In this document: one piece after another, positions 33,531 to 44,522 of the stretch
How the letters are laid out: the number at the start of each line of letters is the position of its first letter
Position numbering within the stretch: the stretch's first letter is position 1
Assembly: GCF_030272615.1 (NCBI RefSeq)
Contig: NC_081414.1
Location: 820,286,396 to 820,350,395, forward strand
Length of the DNA stretch: 64,000 bases
From: Cryptomeria japonica
Taxonomy: Eukaryota; Streptophyta; Pinopsida; Cupressales; Cupressaceae
Direction: 5' to 3'
The notes under the pieces: generated by a model
The model's input: only the letters and a program-made list of their open reading frames with translations
Database searches by the model: none
Told to the model about the DNA's origin: nothing
Translations under genes and position numbers: made by a program

Positions 33531-35188
33531 TGTGTGAGGGAAAAAAGCGAGACTAGGTTAATCATGCCCTAATCCTACCTTTTGACACACATTACGGAAT
33601 ATGAAAGAGCCTAGAGATATCGCACAATTGGCTACTTCTTTTGGTGAAAGAGAGAGCCACGGGATATCTATTAGGATTTCTATTCCCTTGTTGAAATTGT
33701 AAGATCAAGTGATGCAAGTTCAAACCCTAATCCCAAAATGCAAGTACGAACCAATAACAAGATTGCAGAATTGAGATTAAACAATGAACAACTGTAAGTA
33801 CAAGGACAAAATAAGAATGCAGATATGTACCCGGAGTCAAAATCGGACTGAAAATGTTCGGGACGGGGGCGCGGGTGCCACTGTCCTGAAAACTGCATCG
33901 GAAACTGCTGTTCTGCACTCTGAAACACTGTCTGGAAACTGTCTGCAAACTGTCTGTCCTGAGGACCAGGGCGCCCAGCGCCTCTGTCCCAGGGACCAGG
34001 GCACCCAGTACCCCTGTCCTGGTAGGACCAGGGCGCCCAGCGCCCCTATCCTGGTCTCCTGCTCTGCAATTTCACACAGAGTGCTGTTCCAACCTTCTCT
34101 CTCCGGATCTGTATCCCGCGGCGTCGTCCGAATCCCGAAACCTGCAATAATATCTGAAAAGGGGGAGGGGTGGCTATATAGGGTTTTGCCTTAGTCAAAC
34201 CCCCACTTCAGTGATTTCCACCTCCATGAATAGCCAAGTTGTTTTGTAAACTGTATTGTGTGTGCAAACCTAGTGTGTGTGCAAGGTCCAAAATGCAAGA
34301 AAGCAAACTAGAGCAACCTAGAAAGTAAACCCTAATTGCTTGCAAATGATAATGTAAATGCTCTAAATCAAGATGCAATGTGATCTAAAGCGTGAATAAA
34401 TGACGTATCAAAGCTTATGCAAAGACATGAAAACAATATGAAATCATACCCAACCCTCAAGGGAGGAGTACAAGCCAATCTTCAGTCAGTAATCTCCTAT
34501 TGTTCTTCAATGTCTTCCAAGCCCTAAGTGGATGAATGAATTTGATAGATGCTTGATAGAATGATGTTGAATGTTGTTGAAGTCCTCAAAGATCTGCTCT
34601 TTCGCTGCATATGAAGTTTCTAGAAACAAAAATCCCCCCCTTTCAAATGAGGAAAGAGAGCTTTTATGTATGAAACCCTAGGTCGTAAATTCGTATTTTG
34701 GCCGACCTAGAGATTGAATATCCCGCCAATTTCTTGGGGTTAAGCTTTATTTTATGATTGGATTGCGCTCCTAAAATTTCGGGAAAAATGTCCGGGACCA
34801 TGTGCACCGGGCGCCACGGTCTCGACAACTTTTCACCAAATTTTCAGGGCCATCGGATATGATGATTTTAGAGAGAATCCCGAAGTTACAGGTTATTTCG
34901 AGATGTTTTGACCCCGAAACCAAGCCCCCAAGTTCGGAATAGGACCTAATTAGGGTTTTTGATTGAATGATGTATTGAAGGAATAAAATGCGAAGGGCGC
35001 GCTTTAGTGAAAAGGGCCCAACTTTATGATGTAGAGAATGATGAAATAGGACCTTAGACCTAATTAATCTGATTAATTAAGTGCTTAAGGAGAAATGTAA
35101 TGCAGAATGTAAAATGCACTAAGGCGGGTGCTAAACTAGGTGTGAAATTGTACCACCCTAGTGAGTGCGTACAATTTACGACGCTACA
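33531..35188 (-). repeat. Tat 3' LTR (left copy, 1658 bp)
   Basis: In plus orientation it runs TGTGTGAGGG to GACGCTACA and is the same length as the right copy. It contains GGGCGCC-rich repeats (33955-34050) and a TATATAG box on the minus strand near 34174. Short open frames (33680-34194) are repeated in both LTRs and are not genes. Confidence 0.95.
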
Positions 35189-35772
35189 TTTAGCCCCCAC
35201 TTTAGCGGTCATATGAGTACTACGTGCATATGCAAGCTAAAGTACAGAAAAGTAAACATTATTTTGAAAAAGGATATATCCATAAGATGTCGGACGAAGC
35301 CCCCAGCGGTATCTGCAGTACACAGTTAGGAACCGCACCCTACAAAACAAACGTTAGATCACAAAATCACCTAATGCTTACTAGGGAAAGTGATGAAATC
35401 TGTGAGTAGCTATATGCCCCCCCCTGTTTCGACTTGCTTATTAGGGAGGTGAAACAGGGTAGCATGTTTATTTGCGACAAATTGTGTAATAGAGTATTGA
35501 TGAGGGGTGTTCGCGAAATAGGCTTCATCAGAGCACTTTTTGGAACATCCCGAGAGTAGGAGAAGGAAAATACGATTCCAATGCAACAAACGGCTCGAAA
35601 ATCGCATCTCCCAAACTCAAGTTATGATAAGATGAATGAGAGAGGAAAAATTAGGGTTTCACAAAGTAAGAATAAACGAACGAGAGTATATACTTCGAAA
35701 GTGACACTTGTATTCATCACTTTGTCGATTTAGAATACTATTCAGTGCAGTGGAGCCCACCTAGCCATCACC
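35174..35772. promoter_or_regulatory. Tat polypurine tract and upstream region of PMD gene
   Basis: On the minus strand AAAGTGGGGGCTAAA (35203-35189) abuts the LTR and is the polypurine tract. On the plus strand the region leads to the PMD start codon. GAGTATATACT near 35683-35693 lies about 80 bases before the ATG and could be its TATA element. No coding signal was seen here. Confidence 0.5.
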
Positions 35773-38043
35773 ATGCCTTCCCGACGACCGGAGCGTCCCA
35801 CGAGGATCGAGATCCTGCGCCAGGCCGTGATCGACAACGAGCCACTGGACGAGGTGAGTTGACTGAACGTTTAACTTTTGATTTTTTCACATGTTTGACT
35901 TTTCCGTGATCGTATGCGGGCCTTGAGGCCGACCGGGGCTCACCCAGGGCGCCATGGTCCCTGAGGGGCGCCCTGGTCCCCCCAGGGCGCCATGGTCCCT
36001 GACAGGGGCGCCATGGTCCCTATAGGGCGCCATGGTCCCTGACAGGGCGCCATGGTCCCCTCAGGGCGCCATGGTCCCTGACAGGGCGCCATGGTCCCCA
36101 ATCAGGGCGCCATGGTCCCCAGTCAGGGCCGAGCGAGAGGTTACAAGGCTAGCATACAATGTACAACAGTTTGCATTTGCGATTTCGATGATCGAGTACT
36201 GATTATCGTCATGTTTTCGTTTTGCAGGGTCTCCCGTACATGAGAGAGCACACAGCGGGACGTATTCTTCGCACTTTGCGAGATCAGATTCCACGGCTGA
36301 CTCAGTCAGAGAGAGACACACTATCGATTGTAGGATTGTGGTACGTGATTCTGATGCCGGCCATTCGATTTCATCCTGCGATGCTGATGGCCTTGATGGA
36401 GCGATGGGATCCTGACACATGCACTTTTCACCTTCCAGTAGGAGAGCTGACAGTCACACTTGAGGATATGTACCGTATACTTCATCTTCCTATCAGAGGA
36501 GCGACAGTTACATACGCGACCGATCGGTCAGCGGAGGATCATCAGAGAGAGCAGGTGTATTGCATAGGGAGAGTCATGCCGAGCGAGACGAGAGGTCGCA
36601 TCATGGTCAGCTGGCTCTTACATCCTACAGGGGAGGTACCACTTCTGAGACGCCTTATGATAGCCATCATAGCACTAGCCGTCTGCCCTAATGGGCGAGG
36701 GACACACATGCATGGGGGTCTCACATGGTGTATCAGAGCGATGGAGAGACACAGGAGAGTGTATGCGTGGGGTCGGAGCATGCTTGCACATCTCTATCAT
36801 GACCTTGAGGAGTATGTATTCGGACAGGGGTTCAGTTTGATGACATGCACACTTCTGCAAGTGTGGATTTTAGAGCATTTCACATGCACTAGGCCCGTTG
36901 GCTTTCCACTGAGTACAGCGAGCGAGCGACCTAGGGTGTTCGCTTATCCACTTACCAGCAAGTGGAGATTTGGAGATTTATTATATTGGAGAGTGATTAT
37001 TGACAGACTGACATCCGAGGCGATAGTGTGGAGACCTTACCTACTGATGCACAGATGGGATGGTATGGAGAGACAGTTAGCATGTCTACAGAGGAACCGC
37101 CTACTGCGGGGACGATATGCACACATCATAGTCCCTTTCTACTTTGACCGAGTACGGAGGCAGTTCAGACTAGAGCAGTGTGTTCCAGCCGATGTGCCCA
37201 TCTATACTCGACACTCACGGGTCCTTCCTAGACCTGGAGCAGTAGCGAGACCGACGGTAGATGATATTGAGATGACAGACTTAGAGGGATTTGATCAGGA
37301 TGTAGTCACTGACTATTCTGCAGAGCCTGGAGCACAGCGTAGATATGTTTCATGGTTCATGAGATCATATCCAGGTCCTATCTTTCCACCAGATCATCCG
37401 ACAGGCTATCCAGGCCCATGGAGACATGGAGACCAAGACGAGGACGAGGGATCCGGGTCAGAGGAGCCAGAGGAGGGAGAGGGTCATGAGGAGGCGGGGG
37501 ATCCTGATCCACCTACAGGCGATCAGCCCAGTGATGAGGAGGAGGAGGATGAGGATGCAGATAGAGAGGAGGACGAGGAGGATGCAGGTGATGATGCGGA
37601 TGAGGACGAGGATGACGAGGAGGAGGATAGAGATGATGAGCAGGAGTCGGATGCAGCTCCCCACCATTCAGGAGATGATACCATAGCTCTGGATCCACCT
37701 CCTATTCTCCAACAGGGGGAACAGGAGGCGATACGGAGACCTGTCACCAGTACCGTCCAGCCTACACCCATCGTGGATAGAGTATACGAGCGAGGGGAGC
37801 CTAGCGGTTCTCAATCACAGATACTACGATATCATGATCCCTACTGGCGCGAGGGAGATCCAGGTATAGTAGGTTTATATTGATTGATTAATGTTTTGAT
37901 GATATAGAATGGTACTAACAAAAATTTGTTCTACTACCACAGCTAATGTGCAGGAATGGCGTTCCTTGATTCAGCAGGCAATGACAGACATTTCCATGAT
38001 AGCACAGATCCCCAGTTCCTCACAGATTGCCTATAGGCCTTAG
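35773..38043 (+). CDS. Plant mobile domain (PMD, MAIN-like) protein, three exons
   Basis: The spliced model is exon 1 35773-35853 (27 codons, MPSRRPERPTRIEIL), intron 35854-36227 (GTGAGT...TTTGCAG), exon 2 36228-37863, intron 37864-37942 (GTATAG...CCACAG), exon 3 37943-38043, giving about 605 residues. Both junctions keep frame. Exon 2 carries the aminotransferase-like plant mobile domain pattern: LSIVGLWYVILMPAIRFHPA, MALMERWDPDTCTFHLPVGE, LTVTLEDMYRILHLPIRGA, VSWLLHP, LYHDLEEYVFG and LQVWILEHF. Residues about 428-500 are almost all Asp/Glu. PMD proteins are plant-specific and likely nuclear; MAIN relatives are linked to genome stability and transposon silencing, and copies are known in mobile elements. 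The gene lies antisense to pol, between integrase and the 3' LTR. Confidence 0.82.
35945..36126. repeat. GGCGCC minisatellite in PMD intron 1
   Basis: There are about nine tandem units of roughly 19-21 bp, consensus GGCGCCATGGTCCCTGACAG, with the tail varying (CTGACAG, CTATAG, CCCTCAG, CCCAATCAG, CCCAGTCAG). Near-copies occur in the element's LTRs, for example GGGCGCCACGGTCCCGACAA at about 45980. Confidence 0.92.
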
Positions 38044-38385
38044 GGGAACGCGGGTCGGCATGAGGATTTGTTTTTCCCATTCTGAGTACAGGTAGATAAA
38101 TGGAGGGAGAGAGAGAGAGTCCTATCAAAGGACCTCCAGCAGGCGCGACAGAGAGAGAGAGTCCTATCAGAGGACCTCCAGTAGGCGCGGCAAGATCTAG
38201 CAGCAGCTCAGACCGAGGCTACCACCTATCGTGCGATCCTTATGGATAGGGATCGTAGGAGTTCCTCTCAGAGTCACTCACGATCTGTATCGCGCTACAC
38301 ACCCATGGGCCCACCTTCACGGCCAGACCAGGAGGGAGCATCCAGTCGACACTCTCCAGCCACTAGCCCTAGGGATAGGAGATGA
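38044..38385 (+). pseudogene. Decayed C-terminal extension of the PMD gene
   Basis: The exon 3 frame continues for 114 codons beyond TAG 38041-38043. Only two more stops occur (TGA 38083, TAG 38182) before a final TGA at 38383. It encodes a duplicated coiled-coil-like unit (RERERVLSKDLQQARQ, then RERVLSEDLQ-stop-ARQ) followed by a Ser/Arg-rich tail (RSSSQSHSRSVSRYTP). The duplicated unit shows directly that the third stop replaced CAG. The original protein was probably about 110 residues longer. Confidence 0.7.
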
Positions 38386-38967
38386 TTTTATGATGTACAG
38401 TGACCTAGATTTGTATATGATCCACACACACATATATGTATATATACATGCTTCTCTTTTGTCTCAAATGTGTTATCTTTAATACTTCAAACAATGTATA
38501 TTTTGTTTTGATTAAATCTAATTCATTTGGTAAATGTACATGTATGTTCAGAACTTAATTTCCATGTGATTGATTTCTCAATGCTCCATGATTAAATTGA
38601 TACATGTGTGACTTAACTAAATATTTAATCAAGTACAACATTGATGATAAGGAAGAAATATGAATTAAGTCTAAGAATCATATAACTAATGTGATTTAAT
38701 TTTGAACTTAAACACAACATGATACAATTCTACTTAATACATAAAGACATTGTATAATATGCTAGCATAATGAGAAATGTAAAACCTTTTACAATTTACA
38801 TTAATGAATTCAAGACAAACTATAAAGTAAGAAGACATGCTTGTCAGGAACGAAGCAATATAGATTAAACGACATAACATTTAATTCTATTTTGCTTTAA
38901 TTAAGAAATACTAACATATTATCCAATGTTGAAGAATTTGAATAGAAGATAGATAAGAAATGAAGAA
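38386..38967. other. AT-rich spacer between convergent PMD and pol
   Basis: There is no coding signal. It separates the 3' ends of the plus-strand PMD gene and minus-strand pol and must hold the PMD transcript end. AATAAA-like words exist but cannot be ranked. Confidence 0.5.
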
Positions 38968-41472
38968 TTAAGCATAATATCTACGCAAGTGCATAGCATT
39001 GATAGGTTCTTTAAGAGGCGTACCGTCTACATCCGCTATTTTGTAAGCACCTGATCCATAGTCCTCAATAACGATATATGGTCCAAGCCAATTAGGACTA
39101 AATTTTCCCTTTTCAGCAGGCAAGGCATTCACATTGCGCTGATTCTCATAAAGGACTAAGTCACCTACTGAGAAGGAACGTTGAATAACCTTGTCATTAT
39201 AGCTTCGTTGTAGAGTTTTGTGATACGCTTGAATATGCTCAAGAGCGTTTATGCGCTGTTCGTCAAGCATCTCAAGCTGTTGAAGTCGTTGTTCCCTATA
39301 AGAGTCATCATCTACTATACCTTTGAGAGAAACCCTAAGTGATGGAATTTCTAACTCTAAGGGCATAATAGCATCAGCACCATAAACAAGATTATAAGGA
39401 GTAGTTCCCGTAGCAATTCGTACACTCATTCGGTAGGCCCAAAGAGCATAGATCAGCTGGTTACTCCAATCCTTACCATGCTTATTCACGGTTTTGCGAA
39501 GAATTTGTTCAATTATCTTATTGGATGATTCGGCTTGGCCATTTGATTGAGGATAGTAAGGTGTAGAAAATCGATGTTTGATATGATACTTCTCAAGGAA
39601 TTTCTTCACGTCCTTGTTTTTAAATGATGTCCCATTATCTGAGATAATAGTAGAAGGTATCCCGAATTGAGAAATGATGTTTTCTAAGAGAAATTGACAA
39701 ATCACTTCAGCAGTGGTAGAGCGAAGGGGAATAGCTTCTACCCACTTCGTAAAGTAATCTGTTGCAGTTATAATGAAGGTGTGTCCTTGAGATGAAGGAG
39801 GAGAAATTTTTCCAATAAGATCCAAAACCCATGTGGAGAAAGGCCAAGAAGCTACTTGAGAACGAAGTTCTTGGGCAGGAGCATGAATTAGATTATTGTG
39901 TTGTTGACACTGATGACATTTTTTAACAAATGAAAAGGAATCCTTCTGCATAGTTTGCCAATAGTATCCCATACGAAGCAACCTATGAACCAAGGATTTG
40001 CCCCCAAAATGCCCCCCACAGGCACCTGAATGTGCCTCTTCAAGAGCAACCGGGATTTCCGACTTGTTAAGACAACGAAGGAGAAGACCATCATAACCCC
40101 TTCGGTAAAGGACATTAGAAAGGATGATATATCTAGCAGACAGCTTGCGGATTCTAGCCCTAGTGTTCCTATTAGCGGAATCAGGAAAGGTACCATCAGT
40201 CAAATATCTTACGATATGCGAGTACCATTCGTCTGAGTCTACAAAGTCACAACATGTTACCAGGCTAGAATCATCTACAATAGCCGGAGAAATAAGATTG
40301 TGAATAACAAAATTAAGATCGATCATAGGGTCCTCTAAAGATACTAGAGAAGCCACACATGCCATTGCATCCACATGTCGATTATCTTTTCGAGGAACGG
40401 GTTCCATGGTATAAGAATCGAAATTTTGTAATAAAGAGATAGCAAGATCTTTATATTGTGATAATTTGTCTTGTTTTGCTTGATACACTCCTGTTACCTG
40501 TCTTATAATCAATTGCGAATCTCCATAGATATGTATGTGTTTTATATTCAGAGCCAAGGCTGCTTTTATTCCCGTTATAAGAGCCTCATACTCAGCAATG
40601 TTATTGGTACACAGGAAATTTAGACGATATGATAAAGGAATAGGTTTCTTTGTAGGAGAAATCAGAACAACCCCTGCCCCCGATCCCGTACGACACTTAG
40701 AGCCATCAAAGTACAACTCCCAAGTTTCATCTTTCTCTATAGAAAGAATGAAGTCGTCAGGAAAGGATTCAGGGTTAGGGAAGGAGAAAGGTGAAGGGGC
40801 CTCAACTAAGTGATCGGTCAACGCTTGTCCTTTAATTGCTCTTTGTGAAACAAATTTAAGGTCAAATTCAGTTAACATCATAACCCACTTAGCTAGACGT
40901 CCTGATAAATTAGTTTTAGAGAAAAGATGCTTCAAAGGATCAAACTTAACCATGACATGGACTTCTGAATTTAAAAGATAATGTCTCAATTTCTGAGTCG
41001 CAAATACCAAGGCCAAGCATTGTCTTTCTATCGCAGAATATCGGGTCTCATAATCGAGTAAGGTACGACTTATGTAATAAACCGGACATTCCTTACCATC
41101 TTTATCATGTTGTGCCAACAATGCTGCCAGAGCATGAGAGGAAGCAGCTGTATACAGAAGGAAGGATTTAGAAGGTTCGGCAGGTTGAAGAATAGGAGGA
41201 CTAGCCAAATACACTTTTAAATCTTCGAATGCTTGCTGACAATCCTCATTCCATTGAAAAGTGATATCCTTTTTAAGAAGTTGAGTAAAAGGAAAGGTAC
41301 GATCCGCAAGCTGAGACACGAACCTACGTATAGCTTGAATCTTTCCTTGTAAGCTTTTAAGTTGAGACACATTTCTAGGAGGTGGCATGTTGACAATAGC
41401 ATCTATTTTCTTAGTGTCCACCTCAATCCCACGATGCGAAACTATGAACCCTAATAGTTTTCCACTATCCAC
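38968..41472 (-). CDS. Tat pol, C-terminal part: RNase H, archaeal-like RNase H, integrase
   Basis: This 834-codon frame is the continuation of 42456-41490 after one TGA. In order: the RT thumb (MPPPRNVSQLKSLQGKIQAI); the first RNase H (FLLYTAASSHALAALLAQHD), where the usual catalytic aspartate is missing; a connection ending KGQALTDHLVEAP; and the second RNase H (WELYFDGSKCRTGSGAGVVL, EYEALITGI, IYGDSQLIIRQV, HVDAMACVAS) with its acidic residues intact. Integrase follows: zinc finger HFGGKSLVHRLLRMGYYW / CHQCQQHNN, WVLDLIGKI, IISDNGTSFKN and PQSNGQAESSNKII. The C-terminus ends in a GPYIVIEDYGSGAYKIADVDG-type tail. Confidence 0.95.
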   Translation of the reverse strand: MDSGKLLGFIVSHRGIEVDTKKIDAIVNMPPPRNVSQLKSLQGKIQAIRRFVSQLADRTFPFTQLLKKDITFQWNEDCQQAFEDLKVYLASPPILQPAEPSKSFLLYTAASSHALAALLAQHDKDGKECPVYYISRTLLDYETRYSAIERQCLALVFATQKLRHYLLNSEVHVMVKFDPLKHLFSKTNLSGRLAKWVMMLTEFDLKFVSQRAIKGQALTDHLVEAPSPFSFPNPESFPDDFILSIEKDETWELYFDGSKCRTGSGAGVVLISPTKKPIPLSYRLNFLCTNNIAEYEALITGIKAALALNIKHIHIYGDSQLIIRQVTGVYQAKQDKLSQYKDLAISLLQNFDSYTMEPVPRKDNRHVDAMACVASLVSLEDPMIDLNFVIHNLISPAIVDDSSLVTCCDFVDSDEWYSHIVRYLTDGTFPDSANRNTRARIRKLSARYIILSNVLYRRGYDGLLLRCLNKSEIPVALEEAHSGACGGHFGGKSLVHRLLRMGYYWQTMQKDSFSFVKKCHQCQQHNNLIHAPAQELRSQVASWPFSTWVLDLIGKISPPSSQGHTFIITATDYFTKWVEAIPLRSTTAEVICQFLLENIISQFGIPSTIISDNGTSFKNKDVKKFLEKYHIKHRFSTPYYPQSNGQAESSNKIIEQILRKTVNKHGKDWSNQLIYALWAYRMSVRIATGTTPYNLVYGADAIMPLELEIPSLRVSLKGIVDDDSYREQRLQQLEMLDEQRINALEHIQAYHKTLQRSYNDKVIQRSFSVGDLVLYENQRNVNALPAEKGKFSPNWLGPYIVIEDYGSGAYKIADVDGTPLKEPINAMHLRRYYA

Positions 41473-41487
41473 ACCAAAAACACATTT

Positions 41488-42650
41488 TCAGGGATTCAAG
41501 CGCATGTGATATTTACGAATTCTTTCAAAAATTTGTCGGAGGATTTTAACATGATCCATGCGAAGAAAGGATTTGGCCAAAATATCATCCACATAATCCT
41601 CTAAAATCTTATGCATATAATCATGAAAGATAAGGGTCATCGCTCGTTGATAAGTTGCACTGGCATTTTTAAGTCCAAAAGGCATCATTATCCAACAAAA
41701 CGTACCCCAGGGAGTGGTGAAAGCGGTTTTGAATTGATCTTGAGGGTTAATAAAAATTTGATTGTAACCTGAAAAACCATCCATGAAGGATAACAAGGCA
41801 TGTCCTGCCGTAGAATCAACTATCATGTCAATGTTTGGAAGAGGGAAATCATCTTTCAAGGAAGCTTTATTCAAATCTCGAAAGTCAGTACACATTCTTA
41901 TTTCATTGTCTGGTTTGGCCACAACGACAATATTTGAAATCCATGGGGAATAGTCAATAGGGCGGATAAATCCAGCCTCCAATAATTTTTCAATCTCAGC
42001 CTTAACAAGCAGAGCCACCTTAGGATTCATTTTTTGAATCTTTTGTTTCACGGGCTTAGCGTCAGGAACTAAGACAATATTATGAGTAACGATCTTAGGA
42101 TCTATACCAGGCATGTCAGAACATGCCCAAGCAAAGATCTCAGGGAATTCATGCAATAGCTCTTCATATTGTTTCTGTTCTTCTTCATCCAAACATTTCC
42201 CGATTTTAATGACTTTCTCTTTATTGCAAGGATCCATCTTAACATCAGTGGTGTCACTTATGAGAAGATTACTTTGTTGAGGAGTATCCTTTAACTGAGG
42301 GAATTCTTTCACAATCTTATCGTTATCAATCTCTTTTCCAAAATAGGCTTCGATGTTCAAACAATAAGGGAGTCCCCTATTGTGATGATAACGAGGAAGA
42401 GTGTCATAGGTTCCCAAGAACTCAGCTAAAGCATCGTCGGTAGGAAAGATATCCAAAGCACAATCACCCGAAGAATCCTCATCAATATACTCAGGGTGTT
42501 GTATTGATAGAGATGTAGAAATAGCATTAACACTAATGCATGGTCTTTTAGAAGCTTTAGTACGTCTGCAGGGATTATAGCCAAGTCCAAAGGCATAATT
42601 GTGAAAATTAGTCTCTAGAGGAACTCTTATCCCTTGTTCATGAGCACCAC
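41488..42650 (-). CDS. Tat pol, N-terminal part: reverse transcriptase
   Basis: The recognisable frame runs 42456-41490 and is open upstream to about 42650 (HEQGIRVPLETNFHNYAFGL). RT motifs: GFIRPIDYSPWISNIVVVAK, MCTDFRDLNKASLKDDFPLP, LSFMDGFSGYNQIFINP, TPWGTFCWIMMPFGLKNASA and the catalytic EDYVDDILAKS. A TGA at 41489-41487, reading NP-stop-KCVFG, is the only stop in the whole RT-to-integrase frame and fits a CGA to TGA change. The upstream end is offset by one frame from the protease ORF through an indel near 42710. Confidence 0.93.
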
Positions 42651-44522
42651 AACCTTTTCCATGATACCCATGCTTAGCAAAAATGCGAAAACCACGACCA
42701 TAATGATCAAGGTAAGGTAAGACACAGAATCAAACTCTTCATAATTAGAGATGTGAGAAGAAGAAGTTTGAGAAGCGGCCACAAAATTATTACTCATAGA
42801 TTCAGGTAAGGTTGATTGATTTTTAGCTTCTTTCTTTTCAACTTTATGATTTTCAGCTTCTTCCTTCTTTCCAACTTTAATTTCTCTAGAAGGAACCTTA
42901 TATTCACCTACAAAGGTAGGGTTAAAATCAAGAGATCCCCAATCATCCTCTGCGAGAACCTTCTCAGGATCAAAATCCTTTTTATGTGTATTTTCAAGTC
43001 GAGAAGGATCTTCTTCAGGAGTTCCAGACTCATCCGAAGGATTTTGATCATCGGAGAGCGAAGACTCATCGATAGGTTTCTTGTTTAAAGAGTCATCACT
43101 AGACAAGGATGGCTTAGAAGAATCTCCTTTGGAATTAGATGTTTGTAGACAAGCTTGAAAATTAGTATCACCCATCAAGGTGTATGTCTTATTGTTATAA
43201 ACGAATTTAACTTGTCTATGCAATGTAGAGGGGACGGCTTGCATGCTGTGAATCCAAGGCCTCCCTAATAACAAGTTATATGTTAAATTTCCAGGCATAA
43301 CATGGATAGGAGTAGGCAAAGTAACAGGTCCCACTGTGAGAGGTAAGGTGATGATACCTAATGAAGTCTTAGCCACATTGTCAAAGCCACGAATGGGATG
43401 AGAGTCAGGCTCCATAAGAGATGTATCCACATTCATCTTATGCAATAAATTAATGCTACACACATTAAGGCCAGAGCCATTATCTACTAGTGTTCGTCTT
43501 ATAGCAGTGTCTTTCATGACAACCACAATCATCAAGGGATCATATTGTTGTTGAATTTCACTAGTAGGCAACTCATCTTGGGTAAACATAATTTGAGCTT
43601 TAGGATTCATCACAGAGTTAACAAAAGATGCTATATTACTAGATGTATTCGGTGGAGGAACATTCAAATCTTTCAAGGCATCTTGTAACATTCCATGATG
43701 AGCGGAAGAAGTTTGAATCAAATCCCAAAGGGATATCTTAGCAGGGGTAGCTTTAAGCTGTTCTATGAGATCATATTCCTTACCCATAACTTGCGAAATA
43801 CGGGGAGCTTGAGGAAGAATTGGTTGAGGATTAGGAAGAGAGACTGGAATAACAGGAGGAGGATTAGGTTGCCTATTATTTCTGGTATGATAGGTATGGG
43901 CAACCGCATGATAACTCTCTCTAGTTATTTGCTTAGCATAATTGTAAGGACTTATAGGTTTTCTTCCTTGCATGGTGATGATTGGTTTATTCGGAGTATG
44001 AAAGGAATCATGATCATACCTTCCTTGGACAGTCAGGAGAGGTGGTTTAGGACTTTGAAAGGTGGGAGAAGGATAAGCACCTTGGACTTCAAAGAGAGGC
44101 TTGTTATATTCATTCAAATTTATCATGTTAACCAATTTAGAGGTCTTGTTTTTGTTTAAAGATTTCGACAAAGCCACAAAGTCATCAAGAGCATCATCCA
44201 ACAAAGCATGATCATATCGGTTAAAAGGTTTGTCTTTTGATTCAAAAGGAGACATCTCCTCATAGAGGGGATTATTAAAAACAACCATGTTACTAGATTC
44301 AGGGGAAGAGTGGATAGGAATGTATCCTTGAGAGGAATCATTCGACTTATCTTTCTCATCACACCTAAATGGCATAGTAACAAGGTTTATGAGTTTTTGG
44401 TAAAATGAAGGTTTAGCATCCTTAGGGTTCAAAAACTCATCTAAAGCTTCATCTAATTCATCTTGGCTATACTCATAATAATCCTCAAAAGCATGAACAT
44501 TTTGCAAATAAAAATCTGACAT
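42627..44522 (-). CDS. Tat gag-position ORF with aspartic protease
   Basis: It encodes 631 residues from ATG 44522, 160 bases after the primer site. The N-terminal 260 residues are acidic then proline-rich (EDYYEYSQDELDEALDEFLN) with no retrotransposon-gag domain and no CCHC knuckle. EQLKATPAKISLWDLIQTSS is the segment usually just before Tat protease. The protease shows TLVDNGSGLNVCSINLLHKM, NLLLGRPWIH and a C-terminal linker. The last 30 residues are out of frame, because a 1-nt indel near 42710 moves the true continuation into the pol frame. Confidence 0.85.
   Translation of the reverse strand: MSDFYLQNVHAFEDYYEYSQDELDEALDEFLNPKDAKPSFYQKLINLVTMPFRCDEKDKSNDSSQGYIPIHSSPESSNMVVFNNPLYEEMSPFESKDKPFNRYDHALLDDALDDFVALSKSLNKNKTSKLVNMINLNEYNKPLFEVQGAYPSPTFQSPKPPLLTVQGRYDHDSFHTPNKPIITMQGRKPISPYNYAKQITRESYHAVAHTYHTRNNRQPNPPPVIPVSLPNPQPILPQAPRISQVMGKEYDLIEQLKATPAKISLWDLIQTSSAHHGMLQDALKDLNVPPPNTSSNIASFVNSVMNPKAQIMFTQDELPTSEIQQQYDPLMIVVVMKDTAIRRTLVDNGSGLNVCSINLLHKMNVDTSLMEPDSHPIRGFDNVAKTSLGIITLPLTVGPVTLPTPIHVMPGNLTYNLLLGRPWIHSMQAVPSTLHRQVKFVYNNKTYTLMGDTNFQACLQTSNSKGDSSKPSLSSDDSLNKKPIDESSLSDDQNPSDESGTPEEDPSRLENTHKKDFDPEKVLAEDDWGSLDFNPTFVGEYKVPSREIKVGKKEEAENHKVEKKEAKNQSTLPESMSNNFVAASQTSSSHISNYEEFDSVSYLTLIIMVVVFAFLLSMGIMEKVVVLMNKG

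Noticed and set aside
33680-34194. Open frames on both strands, repeated at 44851-45549
   Set aside because: They are inside the two copies of the Tat LTR; GC-rich composition explains them.
35945-36126. CRISPR-like array
   Set aside because: Units are contiguous tandem repeats with no unique spacers, in an intron of a plant retroelement gene.
36061-36420. Minus-strand frame across the GGCGCC array
   Set aside because: It reads the minisatellite and the antisense of exon 2.
37458-37771. Minus-strand open frames opposite the PMD acidic tract
   Set aside because: They are the complement of GAG/GAT repeats and give Leu/Ile or Ser/Pro/His runs; the sense frame is clearly the real one.
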